A stretch of 6,834 nucleotides of DNA from Bacteroidales bacterium UBA3754 (GTDB taxonomy: Bacteria > Bacteroidota > Bacteroidia > Bacteroidales > UBA1715). The notes under the pieces are model-generated. The model saw only the letters and a list, made by a program, of their open reading frames with translations, was not told the origin of the DNA and did not search any database. The DNA lies in the NCBI GenBank assembly GCA_002371705.1, contig DFGI01000057.1:1-6834 (forward strand), given 5' to 3'. The translations under genes were made by a program, and so were the position numbers. This document shows positions 1-5,699 of this stretch, piece after piece. Each line of letters opens with the position of its first letter. The first letter of the stretch is position 1.

Positions 1-3000
1 TAATCCATTGGTATGAATATTCAGCGTCTTCGGCAGCAGTCAACTCTATCTTTCCGTCAGCCAAGCCATAGCAGCTCACGTTGGTGATTGCCACATCGGC
101 GATGGTGATGTCGCAATCATATTCAACAATCGCAGTTGCTTTCAATGTTGTTTTCTCATTGTTTGCAAGTTTTGCCGTAACGGTAATTTCAGCCTCGCCT
201 TTGAAATTATTTGTGGTTAAGAATAATTTACCCTCAACAACTTCGGCAACAACAACACTCGGGTTCGAACTTAATGCCGAGAAAAAGATTTCGCCATCGT
301 TCGACGATTTGAAGAATGGCGCAAGGTCGATTGGATCGTTTTGAACGCCAGTTTTCAGCGTGTCGATAGTCAACAACGAAGTCACATATACATATTCTTT
401 CGTTCTGAAGTTTGCCGTAAGTTCAATTTGCTCTGTTACAGAGAATTGAATAGTTGAATCAAGCAATGATACACCATTCAACATTTCGGAAGTACTTTCA
501 GTTGACCAGCCAACAAATTCCTGTCCATTCTCGGATTTTGCGGTAAGAACCGCACGGCGATTGTGATTGTATAGTCCAGCACCTTCAACAAAGCCTTTTG
601 ATTTATCATAATTAACCGTAACAGCATAACTATTGACATTCCAAATCGCCCAGAATGTTTTGTTTCCAAAGTCATTTGCAGAAATGTTTGTATAAGCTGT
701 TCCATCACCATTTGAATTATCAAACCAGCCCGCAAATGTATAGCCTTCCTTAGTAACATTGCTTGGCAACGTTACATCTTCGCCATAATTGTAGATTGTT
801 GAATATTCGGAATTTATTGTACCATCGTTGGTTACAAGGATAATATTATACGTATTTATGGTAAATTTCGCATAAAATGTCTTGTCGCCCAAGTCGGTTG
901 AAAGGATTGTTAAAACTGGCTCGTCGGTAAACTGAGCGTCGGTGTACCAGCCGTCGAACGTGTAGCCAATTTTTGTCACATCAACAGGAAGAAGAACTGT
1001 TGTTCCATAAATGTATTTCGTTACTTTCCCGTTATTGATTGTTCCGCCGTCAACATTGTAGGTAATGGAGTACGAATTCACATTCCATTTTGCCCAGAAT
1101 TCCTTGTTGCCCGTCTCAACTGGCAACACGTAGTCAACAGGAGAACCAATATACGACGAATTGGTGAACCAGCCACCGAACTCATAACCATCGCGACTTG
1201 GCGTAGGCAATACAACTGTGTCGCCGCCATACGTATATGTTGCGTCAGGCGTTTCGGCGAATTGCCCTTCGTTGACATTGTACGTAATTGTATAGTCAAT
1301 GTCAGTCCATTTTGCCCAAAATTCCTTGTCGCCAATTTCGTTCACAGGAATCGACACAACCAACGAGCTGGAGAATTCTTCGTCGGCATACCAACCGCCA
1401 AACGTTGCTCCTGTTTTCACAAAGTTTTTCGCTGTCGGCAGAGTTGCGCCAACGCCATAAATATAGGAATCAATTTCGCCGCTGGTGATTGTTCCGCCGT
1501 TGGTATTCAGTGTCACTTTATAATCATTGACAGTCCATTTTGCCCAAAATTCCTTGTCGCCATAGTCGGTTGCCGAAATTGCCTGAACCTGCGAACCCAG
1601 ATATGACGGATTGGCGAACCAGCCGTTGAATGTGTATCCAACACGGACAATATCGGTTGGAAGTTCCACAGCGGTGCCATACACGTAGGAATCAACATTG
1701 TCGGAAGCAATCACGCCTTCGTTTGGATTGAGCGTAACCGTATAGGGGTTATTCGTCCATTTTGCGTAGAATTTCTTTTCTCCCATATCGCTGATAGAAA
1801 TAGCATCGATACGTTCGCTGGTAAGTGCCTCGTCGGAACACCAACCTGCAAATGTGTAGCCCGTGCGGATAACGTCGGTAGGAAGATTGGCAGGAACGCC
1901 ATAGGTATATTTGGCGATATTGCCTGAATTGATAGTTCCACCATTCGTCTCGAAAATCACACCATACGATTCAACGAGCCATTTCGCATAGAATGTTTTG
2001 TTTCCAAAATCACCATCTTCTATCCTTGAAATTGGGTCATTATAGAAATTAGGATTGTCGTACCAGCCAAGGAATTCATATCCGTCTTTGTAAACTTCGG
2101 AAGGAAGTTCCACTTCTTTATTATAGGTATATGACGACGGAACAACTTCGTCCCCTATCTCGCCTCCATTGTTGTTGAAAGCAATAGTATAGGTCTTAAT
2201 CTCCCATCTTGCATAATATGTTTTATTACCGTAGTCCGACGAGCGAACCAGTGCAACCGGCTGTCCCGCATATTCAGGATTGTCGTACCAACCAGCGAAT
2301 GCGTATCCGTTTCGTGTTACATTGGCAGGAAGCGACGCTCCTACGCTGAACGTGTATTGAGTAGGAACAACCTCATCGTTGATAGTTCCCTCGTTTGGTT
2401 CGAACGAAATGCTGTAATTTTTCTCACGCCATTTAGCCCAGAACGTTTTTGCATCAACGGCATCGGCAGGAATTACGGTAACGGCAGTACCTATGCAACT
2501 TGAATTTTCGTACCAGCCCTCAAACTCATAACCCGTACGGGTCACATCGGAAGGAAGCGGTTTTTCAGAGCCGTGTTTGTAACTTACCACATTGCCAGAA
2601 TTGATAACACCCTCGTTGGTATTGAGTACAACAGGATAGGTATTTTCCTCCCACAATGCATAGAAATCTTTTTCGCCAAAGTCGGCAACAGTAATTTCGG
2701 AAACAGCGTCGCCTTCGAAGTCTTCATTGTCGTACCAGCCGGCAAATCCCTTTCCAGTGAGCGACATAGACGAAGCCGTAGGCAGAATTGCCCCCACACC
2801 GTAGGTATAGTTTGTCACATTACCGCTCTGAATTGTACCTTCGCCGGGGTGAAGTCTCACCGCATAGGTATTAGGTGTCCACTTCGCATAGAAGGTTTTG
2901 TTGCCTGTTGACGACGATGGAATTGTAGTTACAGCAGCCCCCTCGCAGTTAGCGTTGTCGAACCAGCCGCCGAACGTGCAACCGTCGCGAGTAATATTGG

Positions 3001-5404
3001 TTGGCAGCGTTACCGAGTTGCCATATTGATACGTGGTGGTTGGCGTAGAATTGATAGTTCCACCATTGTTATTGTAAGTAATTGTGTATGTGTCCTTTGT
3101 CCAATAAGCATATAAGGTAGTGGCCGAAGTGAGCGTGTAGGTTCTCGCACTTGAACCGTTGGCATTGTAATATTTCGTACCGCTACCGCTTGTGCTTGTG
3201 TAGTAGCCATTGAATGTGTAGCCAGTGCGAGCAGGAAGCGTGATTGACGGCATTGCCGAGCCGTAGTCAACAGTCACGCTTGTGGTTCCGTCGGTTGTAG
3301 CACTTTGTTGGTTGAGTGTTACCGTGTATGTATTCACTTCCCAACTTGGATACAGTGTGATGGCCGATTCAAAATCACAATCTTTTGCACTTGTACCATC
3401 AGCTTTGTAATATTGGACACCACCTCCATTTTGAAGCGTGTAGTAACCTTTGAACGTATAGCCAGTTCGCTTAGGCACGCTTGCCAACGTAGGCATAGCC
3501 GATCCGTAAGTGGCTGTTGTGCTTGTAGTTCCCGAAGTTGTGGCATTTTGTTGACTGAGCGTTACGGAAGGTTTCTTCACCGTCCAATATGCATACAACG
3601 TAGTGCCCGAAGTGAGCGTATATGTGTTTGCACTTGAACCGTTTGCATTGTAATATTTCGTGCCGTTACCATTGGTGTTTGCATAGTAACCGTTGAACGT
3701 GTAACCTATTTTGACTGGCACGCTTGCCAACGTAGGCATAGCACTATTGTATGTTGCCGTTACACTTGCCGTACCCGACGAAGTTGCCGACTGGTGGTTG
3801 AGCGAAACGGAGTACGTATTTGCCGTCCATTTAGCATAATATGTTTTGTTGCCGCTGGCAGTAGTGGAGATGCTTGTGACTCTCGAACCCGTGAACGACG
3901 AATTTTCGTACCAACCGCCAAATGTATAACCCGTGCGTGTTACGTTTGTTGGCAAAGTGGCACCCACGCCGTAGGTGTAATTTTTAATTTCGTTGCAATT
4001 GATGGTTCCGCTATTTGCATTGAGCGTAACCGTATATTTCTGACCTATCTTCAATGTAAATTCTTTACCCCAATAGAAACACCCGTAGTTGAACCAGTCG
4101 CCAAATAATTGGGCTGTATTATTTGCAACCCACGTGGGCGTTGCTGTTGTTACCGACTTTGACGTAATAGTTGGATAACCATAAAAATACAATGTGTTTG
4201 TTCCTGAACCGCCCCCGTATGTAAAATCTTGCTCAACACCGTCAATTTCTATAGGAATGGTGAATGACGATTTATTTACCTTTACAATTCTATCGAACGT
4301 GAGGGCAATCCATACTCTATCTCCCGAAGCATAAATTCTATTGTTGTTGACTTTGGTCTCTAGTAAAGTAGGATTCACAGCATCTGTTAGACATAGATAG
4401 ATATATGCGTCCCATGAATATTTCTGTTGGCTATTGGTTGTAATCCTTTGTATTTGTACACTCACATTTACAGCTCCATTATACAATCTTACGTATTGTT
4501 TACCATTAGTATTATACATATCTCCACCGTTATAAACATAACCATACTGATGAACCAACAATTGATCGTTCACACTATGATTCCAATACGAAGGATTTAC
4601 GATTGGCATTGTGGTTGTATTTTCAATATTAAGCACAGGGAACTTATAAATACCTCTACCATTTGTAACTGACGGATCGACATGTTTAAATTTAGCTGCA
4701 AAACGACCAGATCCAGGACTTGACGTCCAAGTCACATAACTTGCCCAATCGTGTATCATCATATTAAAATCACAAGCAGTGGTAGAATATCCTTGATAAT
4801 CAAAAAGAGAAATTTCCGCTCGCGCCATATATCTATAATTCGTAGATGGTGCCACTGTTTTAACTGCGGAAAGATATGCTTTTCTTGTTTCCGAAAAATT
4901 ATCGGTAAGGCTACTTATTGAAACTGTATATATATCAGTGTTGTCGCAATGAGCGCTGTGACCCAAATACGGGGTTTGTACCTCCGCATCATATATAGTT
5001 GCCCTGCTCACAATTGTGTTGCCCGACAATGTGCAACTACAAAACTTCGACGGGGTACAATCATTCCACACTTCTAACCTAAAATATCTGTAGGCATTTT
5101 CGCCATAGGCATATATTGAGGTTGTTGGAACAGGATACGTAGTAATTTCAACGGTTTGTGTAGATACCCCTGCATCAAAATCAATATATCCTGCCTCTTC
5201 CTTATAATGTACGCCGCCCACTGCCGAGCCGTCACACGTACGGTAATACACCCTTGTAGGATACGTGGTGGTATTACGTTTAATGGTAAACGTAGTTCCC
5301 GAAACGGTTACCGAAGAAATTACATCGGAAGCGGCACCAAACACCGCCGAGGTTGCCAAAAGTGCGAATGCGCACAAAAGGATTTTTGTAAATGTATTTT
5401 TCAT
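1..5404 (-). CDS. Giant secreted multi-repeat surface protein (InlB B-repeat / SprB-like adhesin), 3' end outside window
   Basis: The frame stays open for 1801 codons from ATG at 5404-5402 to the left edge, so the product is at least 1801 residues and incomplete at its C-terminus. Order of parts: signal peptide (1-23), Calx-beta-like domain (about 31-113), unassigned region (about 120-345), Ig-like segment (about 350-412), 15 InlB B-type repeats (457-1588), a divergent InlB B-repeat (about 1592-1666), a cadherin/Ig-like domain (about 1671-1760) and the start of a SprB-like repeat (1775 onward). Such all-beta repeat proteins in Bacteroidota are usually exported through Sec and then type IX secretion and act in adhesion or as surface fibres; that role is inferred. 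No lipobox is seen: Cys11 lies inside the hydrophobic core. The start is chosen because it opens the signal peptide; the leader just upstream (aattaagtaatt) is AT-rich with no Shine-Dalgarno site, as is normal in this phylum. A T9SS C-terminal domain, if present, is beyond the window. High confidence in the gene, moderate in its role. Confidence 0.95.
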   Translation of the reverse strand, partial: MKNTFTKILLCAFALLATSAVFGAASDVISSVTVSGTTFTIKRNTTTYPTRVYYRTCDGSAVGGVHYKEEAGYIDFDAGVSTQTVEITTYPVPTTSIYAYGENAYRYFRLEVWNDCTPSKFCSCTLSGNTIVSRATIYDAEVQTPYLGHSAHCDNTDIYTVSISSLTDNFSETRKAYLSAVKTVAPSTNYRYMARAEISLFDYQGYSTTACDFNMMIHDWASYVTWTSSPGSGRFAAKFKHVDPSVTNGRGIYKFPVLNIENTTTMPIVNPSYWNHSVNDQLLVHQYGYVYNGGDMYNTNGKQYVRLYNGAVNVSVQIQRITTNSQQKYSWDAYIYLCLTDAVNPTLLETKVNNNRIYASGDRVWIALTFDRIVKVNKSSFTIPIEIDGVEQDFTYGGGSGTNTLYFYGYPTITSKSVTTATPTWVANNTAQLFGDWFNYGCFYWGKEFTLKIGQKYTVTLNANSGTINCNEIKNYTYGVGATLPTNVTRTGYTFGGWYENSSFTGSRVTSISTTASGNKTYYAKWTANTYSVSLNHQSATSSGTASVTATYNSAMPTLASVPVKIGYTFNGYYANTNGNGTKYYNANGSSANTYTLTSGTTLYAYWTVKKPSVTLSQQNATTSGTTSTTATYGSAMPTLASVPKRTGYTFKGYYTLQNGGGVQYYKADGTSAKDCDFESAITLYPSWEVNTYTVTLNQQSATTDGTTSVTVDYGSAMPSITLPARTGYTFNGYYTSTSGSGTKYYNANGSSARTYTLTSATTLYAYWTKDTYTITYNNNGGTINSTPTTTYQYGNSVTLPTNITRDGCTFGGWFDNANCEGAAVTTIPSSSTGNKTFYAKWTPNTYAVRLHPGEGTIQSGNVTNYTYGVGAILPTASSMSLTGKGFAGWYDNEDFEGDAVSEITVADFGEKDFYALWEENTYPVVLNTNEGVINSGNVVSYKHGSEKPLPSDVTRTGYEFEGWYENSSCIGTAVTVIPADAVDAKTFWAKWREKNYSISFEPNEGTINDEVVPTQYTFSVGASLPANVTRNGYAFAGWYDNPEYAGQPVALVRSSDYGNKTYYARWEIKTYTIAFNNNGGEIGDEVVPSSYTYNKEVELPSEVYKDGYEFLGWYDNPNFYNDPISRIEDGDFGNKTFYAKWLVESYGVIFETNGGTINSGNIAKYTYGVPANLPTDVIRTGYTFAGWCSDEALTSERIDAISISDMGEKKFYAKWTNNPYTVTLNPNEGVIASDNVDSYVYGTAVELPTDIVRVGYTFNGWFANPSYLGSQVQAISATDYGDKEFWAKWTVNDYKVTLNTNGGTITSGEIDSYIYGVGATLPTAKNFVKTGATFGGWYADEEFSSSLVVSIPVNEIGDKEFWAKWTDIDYTITYNVNEGQFAETPDATYTYGGDTVVLPTPSRDGYEFGGWFTNSSYIGSPVDYVLPVETGNKEFWAKWNVNSYSITYNVDGGTINNGKVTKYIYGTTVLLPVDVTKIGYTFDGWYTDAQFTDEPVLTILSTDLGDKTFYAKFTINTYNIILVTNDGTINSEYSTIYNYGEDVTLPSNVTKEGYTFAGWFDNSNGDGTAYTNISANDFGNKTFWAIWNVNSYAVTVNYDKSKGFVEGAGLYNHNRRAVLTAKSENGQEFVGWSTESTSEMLNGVSLLDSTIQFSVTEQIELTANFRTKEYVYVTSLLTIDTLKTGVQNDPIDLAPFFKSSNDGEIFFSALSSNPSVVVAEVVEGKLFLTTNNFKGEAEITVTAKLANNEKTTLKATAIVEYDCDITIADVAITNVSCYGLADGKIELTAAEDAEYSYQWI
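2..82 (-). other. Start of a SprB-like repeat, cut by the window edge
   Basis: Residues 1775-1801 read NVSCYGLADGKIELTAAED followed by YSYQWI at the edge. This matches the opening of SprB repeats (VxCxGxxDGxIxLTVxGGxxPYxYxW), named after the gliding-motility adhesin SprB of Flavobacterium and found in many T9SS cargo proteins. Its presence suggests that further SprB-like units and a type IX sorting domain follow outside the window; that is inference. Confidence 0.7.
125..394 (-). other. Cadherin/Ig-like domain of the adhesin
   Basis: Residues about 1671-1760 contain PIDLAPFFKSSNDGEIFFSA, then NPSVVVAEVVEGKLFLTT and GEAEITVTAKLAN. This order (PxDLxxxF, then a stretch like SNPxVVxAxxxxxxLxLT, then GxxxITVTA) is typical of cadherin-like or putative-Ig modules in Bacteroidota secreted proteins, where they act as spacers. 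There is no evidence for enzymatic function. Assigned by motif recall only. Confidence 0.55.
407..632 (-). other. Divergent InlB B-repeat closing the stalk
   Basis: Residues about 1592-1666 begin SYAVTVNYDKSKGFVEGAG and continue with AVLTAKSENGQEFVGW, ending in IELTANF. This is the pattern of the divergent InlB B-repeat family (YxVTVxxxxxGxVxGxGxY ... VTLTAxxxxGYxFxGWS ... xLTAxF). It follows the last canonical unit directly and marks the transition to the C-terminal modules. Confidence 0.75.
641..4036 (-). repeat. Array of 15 tandem InlB B-type (Listeria-Bacteroides) repeats inside the adhesin
   Basis: Residues 457-1588 hold 15 units, each with the family pattern: YxVTLNxNxGTI, then YTYGxxxxLPT, then RxGYTFxGWYxN, then a closing xxxGxKxFYAKW. 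The closing Trp falls at residues 526, 607, 688, 768, 842, 918, 992, 1067, 1142, 1216, 1290, 1366, 1440, 1514 and 1588, giving a period of 74-76 residues except for units 2-4 (80-81). In unit 14 (residue 1514) the closing Trp is Phe (FYAKF). These beta-grasp-like units, known from internalin B and many Bacteroidota surface proteins, form extended stalks and often bind glycans or host surfaces. All spacings are multiples of three and the frame is unbroken. Confidence 0.93.
3101..3826 (-). repeat. Variant repeat block: units 2-4, an 80-81-residue subtype
   Basis: Three consecutive units depart from the rest of the array. Instead of GWYxN ... GxKxFYAKW they carry GYYxxxxGxGxxYYxAxGxSA and close with TLYAYW or TLYPSW. 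They also open with LxxQxATTSGTTS in place of LNxNxGTI. This is the longer subtype of the Listeria-Bacteroides repeat. At DNA level the three copies share long identical stretches, for example 26 nt at 3474-3499 and 3717-3742, which indicates recent duplication within the gene. Unit 3 is the most divergent in its C-half (KDCDFES, TLYPSW). Confidence 0.85.
4169..4357 (-). other. Ig-like strand-rich segment before the repeat array
   Basis: Residues about 350-412 contain RIYASGDRVWIALTFDRIV followed by a Gly-rich turn (GGGSGTNTLYFYGY). This resembles the bacterial Ig-like pattern YxxGDxIxIxVxFxxxVxV ... SGSGTxxLxFxY seen in large secreted adhesins. It sits between the unassigned N-terminal region and the first InlB-type repeat and probably acts as a spacer or part of the head. 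The family call is tentative. Confidence 0.45.
4370..5047 (-). other. Unassigned N-terminal region of the adhesin (about residues 120-345)
   Basis: I do not recognise a family here. The region is in frame with its neighbours and rich in aromatic, Thr, Ser and Asn residues. It has scattered cysteines (122, 124, 153, 211, 338) and alternating hydrophobic stretches that suggest beta structure (for example YIYLCL and YVRLYNGAVNVSVQI). Arginine is encoded mostly by AGA/AGG here, unlike the repeat region downstream. It could be a ligand-binding head domain placed at the tip of the repeat stalk, but this is inference from position only. Confidence 0.5.
5066..5314 (-). other. Calx-beta-like domain of the adhesin
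   Basis: Residues about 31-113 show the layout of bacterial Calx-beta domains: the motif CDGSAVGGVHYKE (compare DGTAxxGxDY), then GYIDFDAGVSTQTVEI (compare GxLxFxxGExxxTIxV), then a closing strand YRYFRLEVWN (compare ExFxVxL). These calcium-associated beta-sandwich modules are common in large bacterial surface adhesins. The usual glutamate/aspartate ligand clusters are only partly present, so calcium binding is not certain. The assignment rests on motif memory, not on a profile search. Confidence 0.65.
5336..5404 (-). other. Sec signal peptide of the giant adhesin
   Basis: Residues 1-23 have a lysine-bearing N-region (MKNTFTK), a hydrophobic core (ILLCAFALLATSAVF) and small residues (GAAS) at the probable cleavage site near residues 23-25. 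This matches a type I signal peptide and places the protein outside the inner membrane. The cysteine at position 11 has Leu before it, which does not fit a lipobox, so lipoprotein processing is unlikely. The exact cleavage position is a judgement by eye. Confidence 0.85.
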
Positions 5405-5443
5405 AATTACTTAATTTTCAATTTGTTACTTTATTTTATATAA

Positions 5444-5458
5444 AGACGTGCCACGTCT
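5444..5458. repeat. Perfect 15-bp palindrome in the adhesin leader
   Basis: The string agacgtg-c-cacgtct is a 7-bp inverted repeat around one central base, 40 bp upstream of the adhesin start codon. Its core GACGT...ACGTC resembles the terminator stem at 6431-6458, suggesting a shared family of small palindromic repeats. It may bind a dimeric regulator or form a small leader hairpin in the transcript; neither can be decided from the sequence. Confidence 0.6.
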
Positions 5459-5490
5459 CCACATAGATATTTCGATGTGCAAGGTAGTTT

Positions 5491-5510
5491 TTTCTGTACA
5501 AAAACAGAAA
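5491..5510. promoter_or_regulatory. Dyad tttctgt-N6-acagaaa upstream of the adhesin
   Basis: A perfect 7-bp inverted repeat with a 6-nt spacer lies 87-106 bp upstream of the adhesin start, flanked by T-rich and A-rich runs. It could be an operator or a weak AT-rich hairpin. Neither strand has a T-run placed as in an intrinsic terminator: the bases after the stem are A-rich on both strands. Low confidence in any function. Confidence 0.3.
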
Positions 5511-5538
5511 GAAAAAACATAATTTTTACAGAGAGGAA

Positions 5539-5555
5539 AGTGTACAAAATACACT
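5539..5555. promoter_or_regulatory. Dyad agtgta-N5-tacact upstream of the adhesin
   Basis: A perfect 6-bp inverted repeat with a 5-nt spacer lies about 135-150 bp upstream of the adhesin start. The minus-strand spacer region reads TATTTTG, close to the Bacteroidota -7 element TAnnTTTG but one base short. It might be an operator overlapping a promoter. The short arms mean chance cannot be excluded. Confidence 0.25.
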
Positions 5556-5580
5556 AACAACAAGGCGAAAAGCGCGATAG

Positions 5581-5699
5581 ACAATGCGTAATGTTCAATG
5601 CGCAATGCGTAATTTTAATTAGGAGGTAGGATTTAGGAATTATGAGTTATAGGTTATGAGTTATGCATTATTAATTGAGCATTGAGCATTACGCATTGT
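5581..5699. repeat. Inverted repeat bounding the heptamer array (21-bp arms, 20/21 match)
   Basis: The arm at 5581-5601 is the reverse complement of the arm at 5679-5699 with a single mismatch (5587-5600 region: t at 5594 against g at 5686). The arms are separated by 77 bp of further heptamers. On the minus strand the right arm includes the end of the DedA gene, so its transcript could fold into a long stem just after the stop codon and might serve as its terminator or 3' stabiliser. No T-run follows, so a classical intrinsic terminator is not indicated. Confidence 0.75.
5583..5694. repeat. Degenerate 7-bp tandem repeat array, 16 units
   Basis: Read on the plus strand from 5583, the sequence divides into 16 consecutive heptamers with no phase slip. 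Units at the left are aatgcgt, aatgttc, aatgcgc, aatgcgt; the middle has attagga, ggtagga, tttagga, attatga; the right has gttatga, gttatgc, attatta, attgagc, attgagc, attacgc. Most units begin with att, gtt or aat. The array covers the DedA stop codon (5689-5691) and its last two codons. The ends are inverted relative to each other. Degenerate heptamer arrays of this look recur in Bacteroidales intergenic DNA as far as I recall, but I know of no assigned function. Confidence 0.8.

Larger units (their letters stand above)
5405..5688. other. Intergenic region between the DedA-family gene and the giant adhesin
   Basis: This 284-bp gap must hold the adhesin promoter and leader, read on the minus strand. 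The half next to the DedA gene is a degenerate heptanucleotide array; the half next to the adhesin is AT-rich and holds three short dyads (5444-5458, 5491-5510, 5539-5555). I see no convincing Bacteroidota -33/-7 pair (TTTG / TAnnTTTG); the nearest -7-like strings on the minus strand are TACCTTGC (5479-5486) and TATTTTG (5545-5551), both one base off and without a well-placed -33. No small gene is evident. Confidence 0.6.

Noticed and set aside
478..759. Minus-strand 93-codon frame beginning MLLRKAIHL, and others such as 1078-1335 and 1711-1944
   Set aside because: They are alternate frames of the same strand inside the unbroken 1801-codon adhesin frame, with no domain of their own.
1262..1606. 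Plus-strand open frame of 114 codons within the repeat region
   Set aside because: It lies wholly antisense to the adhesin repeats, shows no known domain and its Cys/Arg-rich composition is that of a mirrored repeat. Similar plus-strand frames at 2573-2911, 3305-3637 and 3794-4108 have the same cause.
1..5404. Suspected frameshift in the adhesin
   Set aside because: The codon register at the start (5402-5404) agrees with that at the left edge (2-4), and all closing Trp codons are in the same frame, so the gene is intact in the window.
5479..5551. Possible Bacteroidota -7 elements for the adhesin (TACCTTGC at 5479-5486, TATTTTG at 5545-5551, minus strand)
   Set aside because: Each departs from TAnnTTTG and no TTTG lies at the right distance upstream, so I do not call a promoter.
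5583..5694. CRISPR array or integron-type repeat
   Set aside because: The units are 7 bp, contiguous and degenerate with no spacers, and no cas or integrase gene is nearby.
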